Below are positions 43,965 through 52,373 of a stretch of 64,000 nucleotides of DNA, piece after piece. This DNA is from an uncultured Rhodopila sp. (GTDB lineage: Bacteria; Pseudomonadota; Alphaproteobacteria; Acetobacterales; Acetobacteraceae). Within the stretch, counting starts at the first letter, position 1. The number at the start of each line of letters is the position of its first letter. Below the pieces are notes generated by a model. The model did not search any database and was not told where the DNA came from. It worked only from the letters and a program-made list of their open reading frames with translations. The translations under genes and the position numbers were made by a program. The DNA lies in contig NZ_CAJATU010000121.1 in the NCBI RefSeq assembly GCF_903944925.1, forward strand, positions 1-64,000, in the 5' to 3' direction.

Positions 43965-44980
43965 TGAGCTCTGAGGGTTTGCGTCGCTCGGTGGTGCTGA
44001 AACGCCGGCCGTCCGGCGAGCCTACCAAGGCTGACTTCGATATCCGCGAGGATGCAATTCCGCATCCGCTGGCGGGCGAGGTCGTTACCCGCACGATCTG
44101 GCTGTCCATCGACCCCTACATGCGCGGACGCCTGCGGGAGGAACAAACCTACGCCGCCGCCGTTCAAATCGGCGAGGTGATTACCGGCGAAACCGTCGGC
44201 CAAGTTGTTTCGTCAGCCGATCAGGAGTTCCAGCCGGGGGATTTGGTGGTCGGCGCGCGCGGGTGGCAGACCCATTCGGTGTCTTTGGGCAAGCAGCTTG
44301 TGAAAATCAAGAAGGGCGCGGCGCCGTTGTCGGCGTATCTCGGCGTGTTGGGGATGCCGGGTGCGACAGCCTATGCCGGGGTGACGGAAATCTGTAAGCC
44401 GAAGGCGGGGGAAACGTTTGTGGTTTCGGCAGCGTCCGGCGCTGTCGGTTCGGTCGCGGGCCAGCTTGCCAAGCGGGCAGGGGCGCGGGTTGTCGGTGTG
44501 GCCGGTGGTCCGGATAAATGCCTGTGGGTGCAGGACAGCCTGGGGTTCGACGACTGTGTCGATCATCGTTCGTTGGATCTGCGGCAGGAATTGAAGGCCG
44601 CGTGCCCCAGCGGGATCGACGCGTATTTCGAAAATGTCGGCGGCGCCGTGCAGCACGCGGTGTTCGACAATCTGAACCCGTTCGCCCGCGTCGCGATGTG
44701 CGGAATGGTCTCGCAATACAACGACAAGACCATGCCGCCCGGCCCGAATTTGGGCTTCGTCATCGGCAAGCGGGTGCTGATTCAAGGCTTCATCGTTTCG
44801 GACCGTCCGGAGCGCATGACCGAATGGCGCGCCTTTGCCGAACCATTGGTCTCGGATGGCAGTCTTGTCTATCGGGAAGACGTTGTGGACGGCCTGGAAA
44901 ATGCCCCCGAGGCGCTGAGCGGTATTCTGACCGGACGGAACTTCGGCAAGCTGCTGGTGAAGGTTTCGGCGGAACCTTGA
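43964..44980 (+). CDS. NADP-dependent oxidoreductase, zinc-independent MDR (prostaglandin/alkenal reductase type)
   Basis: 338 residues from the ATG at 43964, which overlaps the preceding stop. IWLSIDPYMRGRL is the hallmark of the leukotriene B4 12-hydroxydehydrogenase/curcumin reductase group. GMPGATAYAGVTEICKPKAG and VVSAASGAVGSVAGQLAKRA form the NADPH site; no zinc ligands. Relatives reduce alpha,beta-unsaturated ketones and aldehydes. Its position between an alcohol dehydrogenase and an amidohydrolase suggests a catabolic or detoxifying unit. Confidence 0.88.
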   Translation: MSSEGLRRSVVLKRRPSGEPTKADFDIREDAIPHPLAGEVVTRTIWLSIDPYMRGRLREEQTYAAAVQIGEVITGETVGQVVSSADQEFQPGDLVVGARGWQTHSVSLGKQLVKIKKGAAPLSAYLGVLGMPGATAYAGVTEICKPKAGETFVVSAASGAVGSVAGQLAKRAGARVVGVAGGPDKCLWVQDSLGFDDCVDHRSLDLRQELKAACPSGIDAYFENVGGAVQHAVFDNLNPFARVAMCGMVSQYNDKTMPPGPNLGFVIGKRVLIQGFIVSDRPERMTEWRAFAEPLVSDGSLVYREDVVDGLENAPEALSGILTGRNFGKLLVKVSAEP

Positions 44981-44994
44981 AGGGGGTAGCGCGG

Positions 44995-46137
44995 TTGGAC
45001 GAGACCCTGCACGACAGGCTTACCGGATGGCGGCGGCATCTTCATGCAAATCCTGAGCTGACTCTTCATGAAACCCGCACGGCGGCATTTGTCCAGGCGT
45101 GTCTGGGCGAGCTGAACGTTCCCTTCGTCGCCGGTGTCGGCGGCAATGGCGTTGTCGCAACGATCAGTCGCGGCCAATCGAACCGTTGTGTTGGGCTAAG
45201 GGCGGATATGGATGCGCTGCCGATACTGGAGACGACCGGCGCGGCTTATGCGTCCGGCAATCCGGGGGTCATGCATGCCTGTGGCCATGACGGCCACACG
45301 ACCTCGTTGCTCGGTGCCGCGGCGCTGCTTGCGGCGGACACGTCCTGGTCCGGAACGGTACAGTTTGTCTTCCAGCCGGCCGAGGAGGGCGGCGGTGGCG
45401 CGAAGGCGATGATCGCCGATGGCCTGTTCGATCGTTTTCCGATGGAGCGCATCTTTGGATACCATAACTGGCCGGGTCTGGATGTCGGGACCGTTGCGGT
45501 GCACGACGGCCCGGTCATGGCTGCGGGCAACCGGCTGTGGTTCACCGTCACCGGCCATGGCGGCCACGCAGGATTGCCGCATCTGACCCGGGACCCGATG
45601 GTGGCCTCGGCGCATCTGCTGCTGGCGTTGCAGTCGATCGTATCGCGTTCGGTCGATCCCCTGGACGCGGCCGTTATTTCCATTGCGATGATGCAGGCAG
45701 GTTCGGCTGCGAACCAGATCCCCGATACGGCGTTGATGCGTGGCACCATGCGATGCTTGCGCAACGAGGTTGGACAGCAGATCGAGCAGGCGATTCGCCG
45801 CATTGCGGATGGCGTGGCGCTCTGTTTCGGCGTCGATATCGACGTGCAGATCCCGTACGGTAATCCGGTCACGCAAAACAGCCCGGCCGAGCGGGAGCTC
45901 GCCGCAGAGGCTGCCGTGGTGGCGGGCCTGAAGCTGCGCCGGGACATGCCGCCCGCAATGGCCGGCGAGGACTTCGCCTGGTTCCTCACGCAGCGCCCCG
46001 GCGCGTTCGTCTGGATCGGCAACGGTCCGGCGGAGGGCGGACGGGAACTGCACAACGCCAATTATGATTTCAATGACGCGATCCTGCCGGCGGCGTCGGG
46101 TTATCTTGCCGCGGTTGCGAAGCTGGCCTTGCGCTAG
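44995..46137 (+). CDS. M20-family amidohydrolase (hippurate/IAA-amino-acid hydrolase type)
   Basis: 380 residues from a TTG at 44995 (LDETLHDRLTGWRRHLHANP), chosen because AGGGGGT lies about eight bases upstream; no ATG is available without losing the conserved WRRHLHANPELTLHE start. Metal-binding motifs are MHACGHDGHTTSLLG, FVFQPAEEGGGGAK (catalytic Glu pair) and TGHGGHAGLPH, with MAGEDFAWFL near the end. It hydrolyses N-acyl amino acids such as hippurate. 14 bases after the preceding gene on the same strand. Confidence 0.9.
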   Translation: MDETLHDRLTGWRRHLHANPELTLHETRTAAFVQACLGELNVPFVAGVGGNGVVATISRGQSNRCVGLRADMDALPILETTGAAYASGNPGVMHACGHDGHTTSLLGAAALLAADTSWSGTVQFVFQPAEEGGGGAKAMIADGLFDRFPMERIFGYHNWPGLDVGTVAVHDGPVMAAGNRLWFTVTGHGGHAGLPHLTRDPMVASAHLLLALQSIVSRSVDPLDAAVISIAMMQAGSAANQIPDTALMRGTMRCLRNEVGQQIEQAIRRIADGVALCFGVDIDVQIPYGNPVTQNSPAERELAAEAAVVAGLKLRRDMPPAMAGEDFAWFLTQRPGAFVWIGNGPAEGGRELHNANYDFNDAILPAASGYLAAVAKLALR

Positions 46138-46203
46138 ATTGCGGCGTTTGCCGCGCGGCCGTAGTATGTCAGGCGGTGGACTATACCCCAAAAGGAGCGT
46201 GCA

Positions 46204-46602
46204 ATGACTGACATTCCCGCCGGTTTTCTCGATCTGCTGACCGAGAAAAAAGCCTTCGCCAATATCGCGACGATCCAGCCGGACGGTTCGCCGCAAGTGA
46301 CGCCGGTCTGGTTCGACTACACCAACGGCGTCGTCCGCGTGAATACGGCGAAGGGCCGGATCAAGGCGCGCAATCTGTCGGTTGGCGCCAAGGTTGCGCT
46401 GTCGATTTTGGATCCGGACAACGCCTATCGCTACATCCAGATTCGCGGGACCGTTACAAAACAGACCGAGGACGGCGCCGTCGCGCATATCGACAGCCTG
46501 GCGAAGAAGTACCTCGAAAAGGACGTCTATCCCTGGCACAATGACAAGGATGTCAGAGTGATCTACGAGATTACGCCGTCAGCTACCCAAACGATGGGCT
46601 GA
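46204..46602 (+). CDS. PPOX-class F420-dependent (pyridoxamine-oxidase-like) protein
   Basis: 132 residues of the split-barrel flavin/F420-binding fold: FANIATIQPDGSPQVTPVWF, then KGRIKARNLSVGAKVALSI and YRYIQIRGTVTKQTEDGA. This is the TIGR03618/Rv1155-like pattern of probable F420-dependent enzymes, which reduce small molecules or biliverdin. It lies downstream of fbiC on the same strand, 66 bases after the amidohydrolase, with AAAGGAGCGTGCA before the ATG. Its presence next to FO synthase and two LLM genes supports F420 use, although FMN binding is possible. Confidence 0.86.
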   Translation: MTDIPAGFLDLLTEKKAFANIATIQPDGSPQVTPVWFDYTNGVVRVNTAKGRIKARNLSVGAKVALSILDPDNAYRYIQIRGTVTKQTEDGAVAHIDSLAKKYLEKDVYPWHNDKDVRVIYEITPSATQTMG

Positions 46603-46615
46603 ATTAACCGCATCC

Positions 46616-46663
46616 TCCGATCATGATTCCGGCGGCGGCAAAACCGTCAAGATCATGATCGGA
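46616..46663. terminator. Inverted repeat downstream of the PPOX gene
   Basis: Perfect 12-base arms TCCGATCATGAT (46616-46627) and ATCATGATCGGA (46652-46663) with a 24-base loop, starting 14 bases after the PPOX stop. The position suits a terminator, but the long loop and absence of a T-run leave a repeat or regulator site possible. Confidence 0.45.
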
Positions 46664-46734
46664 TGCGGGCTTCGGCATCCTCCACAGTTTTCGTTACTTA
46701 GCCGCAACGCGCCGCTAACCTCGGGCCGCGCGCT

Positions 46735-46745
46735 CCCCCCCCCCC
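46735..46745 (+). repeat. Homopolymer of eleven C in the intergenic stretch
   Basis: Positions 46735-46745 are all C. Such tracts slip during replication and can vary in length between cells. It lies 166 bases before the molybdoenzyme gene, outside any coding frame, so any effect would be on transcription. It may equally be a length-uncertain assembly artefact. Confidence 0.6.
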
Positions 46746-46851
46746 GAAACTTGACAACCAAATTGAAGCCGACAAGGGTTGCCTCGGGAGGAAGATGCTG
46801 GCGCGTGAAAAAGACGTGCGTGGTTGTTCCGTAAAGATCGTGGCGTCGAGT

Positions 46852-46880
46852 AATGCTGCGCCGCAGCATTGCTCTATACT
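46852..46880 (+). promoter_or_regulatory. Palindromic operator and -10 element upstream of the molybdoenzyme operon
   Basis: AATGCTGCG (46852-46860) and CGCAGCATT (46862-46870) form a perfect 9-base palindrome around one base. TATACT (46875-46880), a good -10 hexamer, follows four bases later and ends 30 bases before the ATG. The palindrome covers the -35 to spacer region, where a repressor dimer would block RNA polymerase or an activator would replace a -35 element. No regulator gene is adjacent. Confidence 0.55.
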
Positions 46881-46910
46881 CGTTTCGCAAAACAGAGGAA
46901 GAGGGGACCA

Positions 46911-47363
46911 ATGATAACTCTGACAGTCAATGGGCATGAACAGCATTGGGATGGCGATCCGTCCTTGCCGCTGCTTTGGTTTATCCGCGATGAGATGGGC
47001 CTTACCGGGACGAAATTCGGCTGCGGACACGGGTTCTGCGGATCTTGCACGGTACACCTTGAAGGGGTCGCGGTCCGCTCCTGCAGCACCACCCTGACGG
47101 AAGCGGCAGGCAAGCGGATCACCACCATCGAAGGTCTCGATCCCAACGGCAATCATCCGGTCCAAAAGGCCTGGCGGGAGGTCAACGTGCCGCAATGCGG
47201 TTACTGCCAATCCGGACAGATCATGCAGGCATCGTCGCTCATCGCGCACAATCCGCATCCCTCGCACGAGGAAATCCGCGAGGCCATGGCTGGCAATATC
47301 TGTAGGTGCGGCTGTTACCAGCGGATCGAGAATGCTGTGCATCTCGCAACGACGGGGGCCTGA
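46911..47363 (+). CDS. (2Fe-2S)-binding subunit of a xanthine-oxidase-family molybdoenzyme (IorA-type)
   Basis: 150 residues. The plant-type ferredoxin cluster ligands are in [15 protein letters not shown], and the second cluster ligands in [12 protein letters not shown] and [16 protein letters not shown]. This is the small electron-transfer subunit that pairs with the molybdopterin subunit encoded three bases downstream. GAGGGGACCA lies upstream of the ATG. In acetic-acid-type bacteria such pairs oxidise aldehydes or N-heterocycles at the membrane. The lack of a separate FAD subunit gene fits the isoquinoline 1-oxidoreductase type. Confidence 0.93.
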   Translation: MITLTVNGHEQHWDGDPSLPLLWFIRDEMGLTGTKFGCGHGFCGSCTVHLEGVAVRSCSTTLTEAAGKRITTIEGLDPNGNHPVQKAWREVNVPQCGYCQSGQIMQASSLIAHNPHPSHEEIREAMAGNICRCGCYQRIENAVHLATTGA

Positions 47364-47366
47364 GCC

Positions 47367-49652
47367 ATGTTCCAAAATCGCATTGAGAACGTCTCCAGGC
47401 GCGGCGTTTTGCGTGGCCTGGGTGTGACCGCCGGTCTGGTGCTCGCGGTTCCAGTGATGTCGCGCCGCAGCGTGGCGGCCTATTCGACCGGCGCCGACAA
47501 AATGCCCCACGGCACCGTGAACGATCCGAAGGTTTTCGTTTCCATCGCGCCGGACGGCGTGATTACGATTATTGCCGCGCGGTCCGAAATGGGAACCGGC
47601 GTGCGCACCAGCCTGCCGATGATCGTTGCCGATGAAATGGAAGCGAACTGGGACAAGGTGAAAGTCCAGCAGGCCCCCGGCGACGAAGTCAAATACGGCA
47701 ACCAGGACACCGACGGATCCCGCAGCACCCGGCACTTCCTTATTCCCATGCGGCAGGTCGGCGCCTCTGCCCGGACAATGCTGGAAGGTGCTGCCGCAAA
47801 GCGCTGGAATGTTCCGGTTAGCGAAGTCAAAGCGGCGAACCACGAAGTGATCCATGTCGGCACCGGACAGAAGCTCGGATACGGCGAGCTCGCCGAGGAC
47901 GCCGCGTTGCAACCGGTTCCGGATGTCGCAACGCTGCGCCTGAAGGATCCCAAAGACTTCCGCTACATGGGAAAAGGCCAGATCGGCATTGTCGATTTGC
48001 ACGACATCACGACCGGCAAGGCGATGTACGGCATCGATACGCGACTGCCCGGAATGAAGTACGCGGTCATCGCGCGGCCGCCGGTAACCGGCGGCAAAGT
48101 GGTTTCGTTCGATCCCACCGAGGCCCTCAAGGTTTCCGGGGTGGAGCAGGTGATCCAGGTGCAAGGCTGGCCTTGGCCATCGAAATTCCAGCCGCTGGGC
48201 GGCGTCGCCGTGATTGCCCGCAATACCGGCGCGGCGATCAAGGGACGCGATGCGCTCAAGATCGTTTGGGACGACGGGCCGAACGCCAGTTACGATTCCG
48301 TCGCCTATCGCCGGGAGCTGGAGGAAGCATCACGCAAGCCCGGAGAGGTCGTCCGCAACAACGGCGACGTCGACACGGCGTTGAAGTCCGCGGCCAAGGT
48401 CATCGTCGGCGAATACTACCTGCCGCATCTGGCGCACGCCAGCATGGAGACGCCCGTCGCTACCGCGCATGTGGCCGACGGCAAGGCAGAGGTTTGGGCA
48501 CCCGTCCAAAGCCCGCAGGGGGCACGCGACGATATTGCGAAGACCCTGGGTATTTCGGCGGAAAACGTCACCGTAAACGTGACGTTGCTGGGCGGCGGGT
48601 TTGGCCGCAAGTCGAAATGCGATTTCGTTCTGGAAGCGGTGCTGCTGTCGAAGGCTGTGGGTGCACCGGTCAAGGTGCAATGGACCCGGGAAGACGACAT
48701 CCATAACGACTTCGTCCACACGGTTTCGGCCGAACGGATCGAGGCCGGATTGGACAAGAGCGGCAAGGTCATTGCGTGGCGGCATCGCAGCGTCGCGCCG
48801 ACGATCATGTCCACTTTCGCCGCCGGGGCAAAGCATCAGGCGCCGTTCGAACTCGGCATGGGGCTGGTCGATCTGCCGTTCGATATCCCGAACATCCGCT
48901 GCGAAAACCCGGAAGCCGCGGCCTATACCCGCATCGGCTGGTTCCGCTCGGTGTCCAACATCCCGCGCGCCTTCGCCGTGCAGACGATGGTTGCCGAGAT
49001 CGCCCATGCCACGGGACGCGACCAGAAGGAGATGTTGCTGGAGATCATCGGTCCGGCTCGCATCGTGGATATCGGCCCGACGGTCAAGGACTTCTGGGAC
49101 TATGGCGAGCCGGTTAGCAGTTACCCGATCGATGCGGGACGTCTGCGCCGGGTGGTCGAACTGGTCGCCGAAAAAGGCCAGTGGGGCCGCCAGGTTCCGA
49201 AAGGCCACGGGCTCGGCATCGCGGTGCATCGCAGCTTCGTCAGCTACATCGCAACGATTGTGGAGGTGTCGGTAGACGGGAAGGGCAAGCTGACCATTCC
49301 GCGCGTGGACACCGCAATCGATTGCGGCACCTTCGTCAACCCGGAGCGAATCCAGTCGCAGGTTGAGGGTGCTGCGATCATGGGCCTCAGCCTGGCCAAA
49401 TATGGAGAAGTCACCTTCAAGAACGGCCGTGTGGTCCAGAATAACTTTGACGGCTTCAAGCTTGCCAGGATCGACGAAGGGCCGATGGTTACAAACGTTC
49501 ACATCATGCCGAGCGGGCCGGACGTTCCGCCGAGCGGGGCGGGTGAACCAGGGCTGCCGCCGTTCGCTCCTGCTTTGTGCAACGCAATTTTCGCAGCGAC
49601 GGGCAAGAGAATCCGCAGCCTGCCCATCGGCAAGCAATTGCAATCCGCTTGA
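47367..49652 (+). CDS. Molybdopterin-binding subunit of an isoquinoline-oxidoreductase-type enzyme (IorB-type)
   Basis: 761 residues. The N-terminus NVSRRGVLRGLGVTAGLVLA is a twin-arginine signal, so the folded enzyme is exported with its cofactor. ARSEMGTGVRTSLPMIVADE, TLLGGGFGRKSKCDFVLEAV and PSGAGEPGLPPFAPALCNAI (with the catalytic Glu in GAGEPG) are hallmark motifs of the IorB group. It hydroxylates an aldehyde or heterocyclic carbon, passing electrons to the 2Fe-2S subunit and probably to a cytochrome c such as the one at 51764. It forms one operon with 46911 and probably with the following PQQ dehydrogenase genes. Confidence 0.92.
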   Translation: MFQNRIENVSRRGVLRGLGVTAGLVLAVPVMSRRSVAAYSTGADKMPHGTVNDPKVFVSIAPDGVITIIAARSEMGTGVRTSLPMIVADEMEANWDKVKVQQAPGDEVKYGNQDTDGSRSTRHFLIPMRQVGASARTMLEGAAAKRWNVPVSEVKAANHEVIHVGTGQKLGYGELAEDAALQPVPDVATLRLKDPKDFRYMGKGQIGIVDLHDITTGKAMYGIDTRLPGMKYAVIARPPVTGGKVVSFDPTEALKVSGVEQVIQVQGWPWPSKFQPLGGVAVIARNTGAAIKGRDALKIVWDDGPNASYDSVAYRRELEEASRKPGEVVRNNGDVDTALKSAAKVIVGEYYLPHLAHASMETPVATAHVADGKAEVWAPVQSPQGARDDIAKTLGISAENVTVNVTLLGGGFGRKSKCDFVLEAVLLSKAVGAPVKVQWTREDDIHNDFVHTVSAERIEAGLDKSGKVIAWRHRSVAPTIMSTFAAGAKHQAPFELGMGLVDLPFDIPNIRCENPEAAAYTRIGWFRSVSNIPRAFAVQTMVAEIAHATGRDQKEMLLEIIGPARIVDIGPTVKDFWDYGEPVSSYPIDAGRLRRVVELVAEKGQWGRQVPKGHGLGIAVHRSFVSYIATIVEVSVDGKGKLTIPRVDTAIDCGTFVNPERIQSQVEGAAIMGLSLAKYGEVTFKNGRVVQNNFDGFKLARIDEGPMVTNVHIMPSGPDVPPSGAGEPGLPPFAPALCNAIFAATGKRIRSLPIGKQLQSA

Positions 49653-49665
49653 CAAGGACAAATGT

Positions 49666-49908
49666 GTGAAGAAATCGCTATTGACCTTCGGTTTAGCTGC
49701 GGCCCTGCTGTTTTCGGGCAGGGCCGTGCTGGCTGACGACGCCGTATCCAAGCCGCATATCGGCAACGGACCGGCGGTTGAAAAGTCGGTGCCATCCTCG
49801 GCACCGGCCGCCACCACGACGAGAACGACAGGAGCGACCGACCAGGACAAAACCGTCAAGGGCATGAACAGCAACGAAAAGGCGAAAATCGAAGCTAACG
49901 GAAAGTAA
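49666..49908 (+). CDS. Small secreted hypothetical protein
   Basis: 80 residues from a GTG at 49666, 13 bases after the molybdoenzyme stop. Signal peptide MKKSLLTFGLAAALLFSGRA to about VLA. The mature part is a hydrophilic Ser/Thr/Ala-rich peptide (SSAPAATTTRTTGATDQDKT, then VKGMNSNEKAKIEANGK) with no cysteines. Unknown function. It lies in line between the molybdoenzyme and the PQQ dehydrogenase, so it may be a periplasmic accessory peptide. Confidence 0.6.
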   Translation: MKKSLLTFGLAAALLFSGRAVLADDAVSKPHIGNGPAVEKSVPSSAPAATTTRTTGATDQDKTVKGMNSNEKAKIEANGK

Positions 49909-49938
49909 CCGTTCAATTAGCTACGGGAAGGAAAACGA

Positions 49939-51699
49939 ATGTCAAAAAGCACCTGCGTGGCGGCGGTCGTCGCGTTGATCCTTGGTAGCCAGCCGACCGT
50001 CTTTGCAGCCGAAGGGGTGACGGCGGAGCAACTGCTGAATGCGGATTCGGATCCGGGAAACTGGCTGACGCATCATAAGGATTATTCGGCGCAACGATTT
50101 TCGCCGCTGAACCAGATCAACAAGGACAATGTCAAGAACCTCCACGTTGCCTGGACCTTGCAGCTTGGCGGTATCGAGGGCGGCGGGATCTGGACGCATG
50201 GTGGTTTGGAAGGCACGCCGATCGTCGAAAACGGAATGATGTTTGTTACGGATGGGTGGGGATCAGTTTATAAGATTGATACGCGGGGCGGACAAGCAAA
50301 GGTGCTGTGGCGCATGGACCCTAAGACGGACCATGACTGGGCCGGCGCGGTGGCCTGCTGCGGCGTGGACAATCGGGGCGTGGCGTTGTCGGGAAATCTC
50401 GTGCTGTCCCATACGCTGGATGGGCGGCTGATCGCCACCAACAAGGACACCGGCCAGATCGCATGGCAAAGACAGGTTGCGGACCCGGATAAGAGCGAGG
50501 TCATCACTGGCGCGCCGCTGGTGGTCAAGAACATGGTCATTACGGGCGTGGCAGGCGCTGAGTACGGCATCCGCGGCTGGATCGCCGCGACCGACCTGAC
50601 GTCGCAGAAGGAGGTTTGGCGCACCTACACCATCCCGGCGAAAGGTGAGCCGGGCAGCGAGACCTGGAAGGACAGCAATAACGCCGCGGCCACCGGCGGC
50701 GGCTCGACCTGGGTGACCGGCAGTTACGATCCGCGGACGAACACGCTGTTCTGGGGCGTCGGCAATCCCGGTCCCGACTGGGATTCGGAATATCGGCCGG
50801 GCGATAATCTGTATACCGACAGCACTTTGGCGCTGGATGTCGATAGCGGAAAGATAAAGTGGCACTTCCAGCACACGCCGAACGACGCGTTCGACTATGA
50901 CAGCGTCGCGGAGAACGTGCTGGCGGACGCGCCGGTCCACGGGCAGCCGCGGCACCTGGACCTGGAAGCGGATCGCAACGGATTTGCCTATGCGCTGGAT
51001 CGCGATAACGGCCAGTTCGTTTGGGGGTTGCCGTTCGTCAAGAAAGTGACATGGACGAAAGGGTTGGACCCGGAAACCGGCAAGCCGGTGGAATATGATC
51101 CGAAGACTCCGGTGCAGAAATACAACGCTTCCGTCACGCCCAGCAAGGAAAACCCCGTGACGATGATTTGTCCGGGCAATATGGGCGGCAAGAACTGGCC
51201 GCCGACGGCGTATAATCCGGTGCTGAAGGAATGGTACATCCCGGTCATCGAAAGCTGCAACCGCATTACGGTAAAACCGGAAACCCCTGGCAAGCCTGTC
51301 GGCAAGCGGGAATTCTTCACCGGCGGCGGGCCGGACCAGCCGGTGCGGATTACCGGCAGCGTCACGGCGATCGACGTGACGACCGGCAAGGAAGTCGGCA
51401 AGCACGAAACACCGTTCCCGATGCTGGGCGGATTGCTGACCACACCGGATCTGGTGTTCTACGGCCAGCCTGACGGCAAGATTGCAGCCCTGGACGCAAA
51501 GACGCTGCAGGAGCTCTGGAGCTTCAATACCGGCGGTGGGGTCAACGCGCCGCCGATGACCTTCACCTCCGACGGCAAGCAGTATGTTGCGATCCTCGTC
51601 GGCCAGGGCGGTGCGTGGGACAAGTGGTTTATCGAGTCCACGCCGGAACTCAAGGGGATGCCCCCGGGTTCTTCACTGTACGTCTTTTCGCTGAACTGA
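49939..51699 (+). CDS. PQQ-dependent methanol/ethanol-family dehydrogenase, lanthanide-type signature
   Basis: 586 residues. Signal peptide to about VFA/AE. WLTHHKDYSAQRFSPLNQIN is the quinoprotein N-terminal motif, and the eight W-motif propeller follows. The vicinal Cys140-Cys141 in GAVACCGVDNRGVAL matches the disulfide ring of quinoprotein alcohol dehydrogenases. The catalytic Asp319 is in NDAFDYDSVAEN with a second Asp at 321; this Asp-x-Asp pair is what distinguishes lanthanide-dependent XoxF/PedH-type enzymes from calcium-dependent MxaF. It oxidises alcohols in the periplasm and would pass electrons to the cytochrome c encoded next. The substrate is open. Confidence 0.92.
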   Translation: MSKSTCVAAVVALILGSQPTVFAAEGVTAEQLLNADSDPGNWLTHHKDYSAQRFSPLNQINKDNVKNLHVAWTLQLGGIEGGGIWTHGGLEGTPIVENGMMFVTDGWGSVYKIDTRGGQAKVLWRMDPKTDHDWAGAVACCGVDNRGVALSGNLVLSHTLDGRLIATNKDTGQIAWQRQVADPDKSEVITGAPLVVKNMVITGVAGAEYGIRGWIAATDLTSQKEVWRTYTIPAKGEPGSETWKDSNNAAATGGGSTWVTGSYDPRTNTLFWGVGNPGPDWDSEYRPGDNLYTDSTLALDVDSGKIKWHFQHTPNDAFDYDSVAENVLADAPVHGQPRHLDLEADRNGFAYALDRDNGQFVWGLPFVKKVTWTKGLDPETGKPVEYDPKTPVQKYNASVTPSKENPVTMICPGNMGGKNWPPTAYNPVLKEWYIPVIESCNRITVKPETPGKPVGKREFFTGGGPDQPVRITGSVTAIDVTTGKEVGKHETPFPMLGGLLTTPDLVFYGQPDGKIAALDAKTLQELWSFNTGGGVNAPPMTFTSDGKQYVAILVGQGGAWDKWFIESTPELKGMPPGSSLYVFSLN

Positions 51700-51763
51700 T
51701 GTTTTCGCCGGGGCGTGTAGCAAACCCGCCCCGGCATCCTTCATTGCAGGAGGGACTTACGTC

Positions 51764-52369
51764 ATGGCAAAGCGCTTTCATTATGCATTTGCTGCGATTT
51801 TCGCGGCGACCGTTGCCGGTTCCGGTGTTGCGCTGGCGGATTCTTCGGACGAAGGGCTTCGCGTTTTCAAGGCCGCGAATTGCGTGGGATGCCACAAATG
51901 GACCGGCGCCGGCGGCGGCGGCTATGGTGGCGCCGCGGCAAATCTCCGCAAGACCAAGCTGACGCTCGAACAGATCGAACTGACTATTCGCTGCGGTCGC
52001 ATATCAAAAGGCATGCCGCATTTCGATGCCGATGCCTATACCGACGGGCGCTGCTACGGCATGAAGGCCGCGCAGCTCGGACCCGGCCAAATACCACCCG
52101 AAGCCGATCATCCGCTGCGTCCGGCCGATATCGACGCGGTCGCAAAATATGTCGTCGCGAACATCAAGGGGCAGGGCGAGGCGACGCTCGACCAGTGCCA
52201 TTCATTCTTCGGTGCGGGAAGCCGCGTCTGCGACATGTATGCGAAACGCGACGAGGGCGGCGTCCAGCATGCAGACGCCGAACAGCAGGAACCGGCTGAA
52301 GCCCATCAGCACATGAAAGTCGACGCGGCGACCGACTCGAACGCGCCGCATCAGGATGCGGAGAAGTAA
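51764..52369 (+). CDS. Periplasmic c-type cytochrome
   Basis: 201 residues. Signal peptide MAKRFHYAFAAIFAATVAGS to about ALA. A single heme site is CVGCHK (about residue 40), with a Met ligand candidate in SKGMPHFDADAYTDGRCYG. The C-terminal third (HADAEQQEPAEAHQHMKVDA) is His/Glu/Ala-rich and disordered. It is 64 bases after the PQQ dehydrogenase and is most likely its electron acceptor, as cytochrome cL/XoxG is for methanol dehydrogenase. AGGAGGGACTTACGTC gives a good ribosome site. Confidence 0.9.
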   Translation: MAKRFHYAFAAIFAATVAGSGVALADSSDEGLRVFKAANCVGCHKWTGAGGGGYGGAAANLRKTKLTLEQIELTIRCGRISKGMPHFDADAYTDGRCYGMKAAQLGPGQIPPEADHPLRPADIDAVAKYVVANIKGQGEATLDQCHSFFGAGSRVCDMYAKRDEGGVQHADAEQQEPAEAHQHMKVDAATDSNAPHQDAEK

Positions 52370-52373
52370 TGTC

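Larger units (their letters stand above)
46603..46910. other. Regulatory intergenic stretch before the molybdoenzyme genes
   Basis: About 308 bases. In order: an inverted repeat after the PPOX gene (46616-46663), an 11-base C homopolymer (46735-46745), and a promoter/operator region close to the next gene (46852-46880). A TTGACA at 46751-46756 lacks a matching -10. No gene is seen here. Confidence 0.6.

Noticed and set aside
46751-46756. TTGACA as a -35 element for the molybdoenzyme operon
   Set aside because: No -10-like hexamer at 16-18 bases; the TATACT near the gene is better placed but is 119 bases away.
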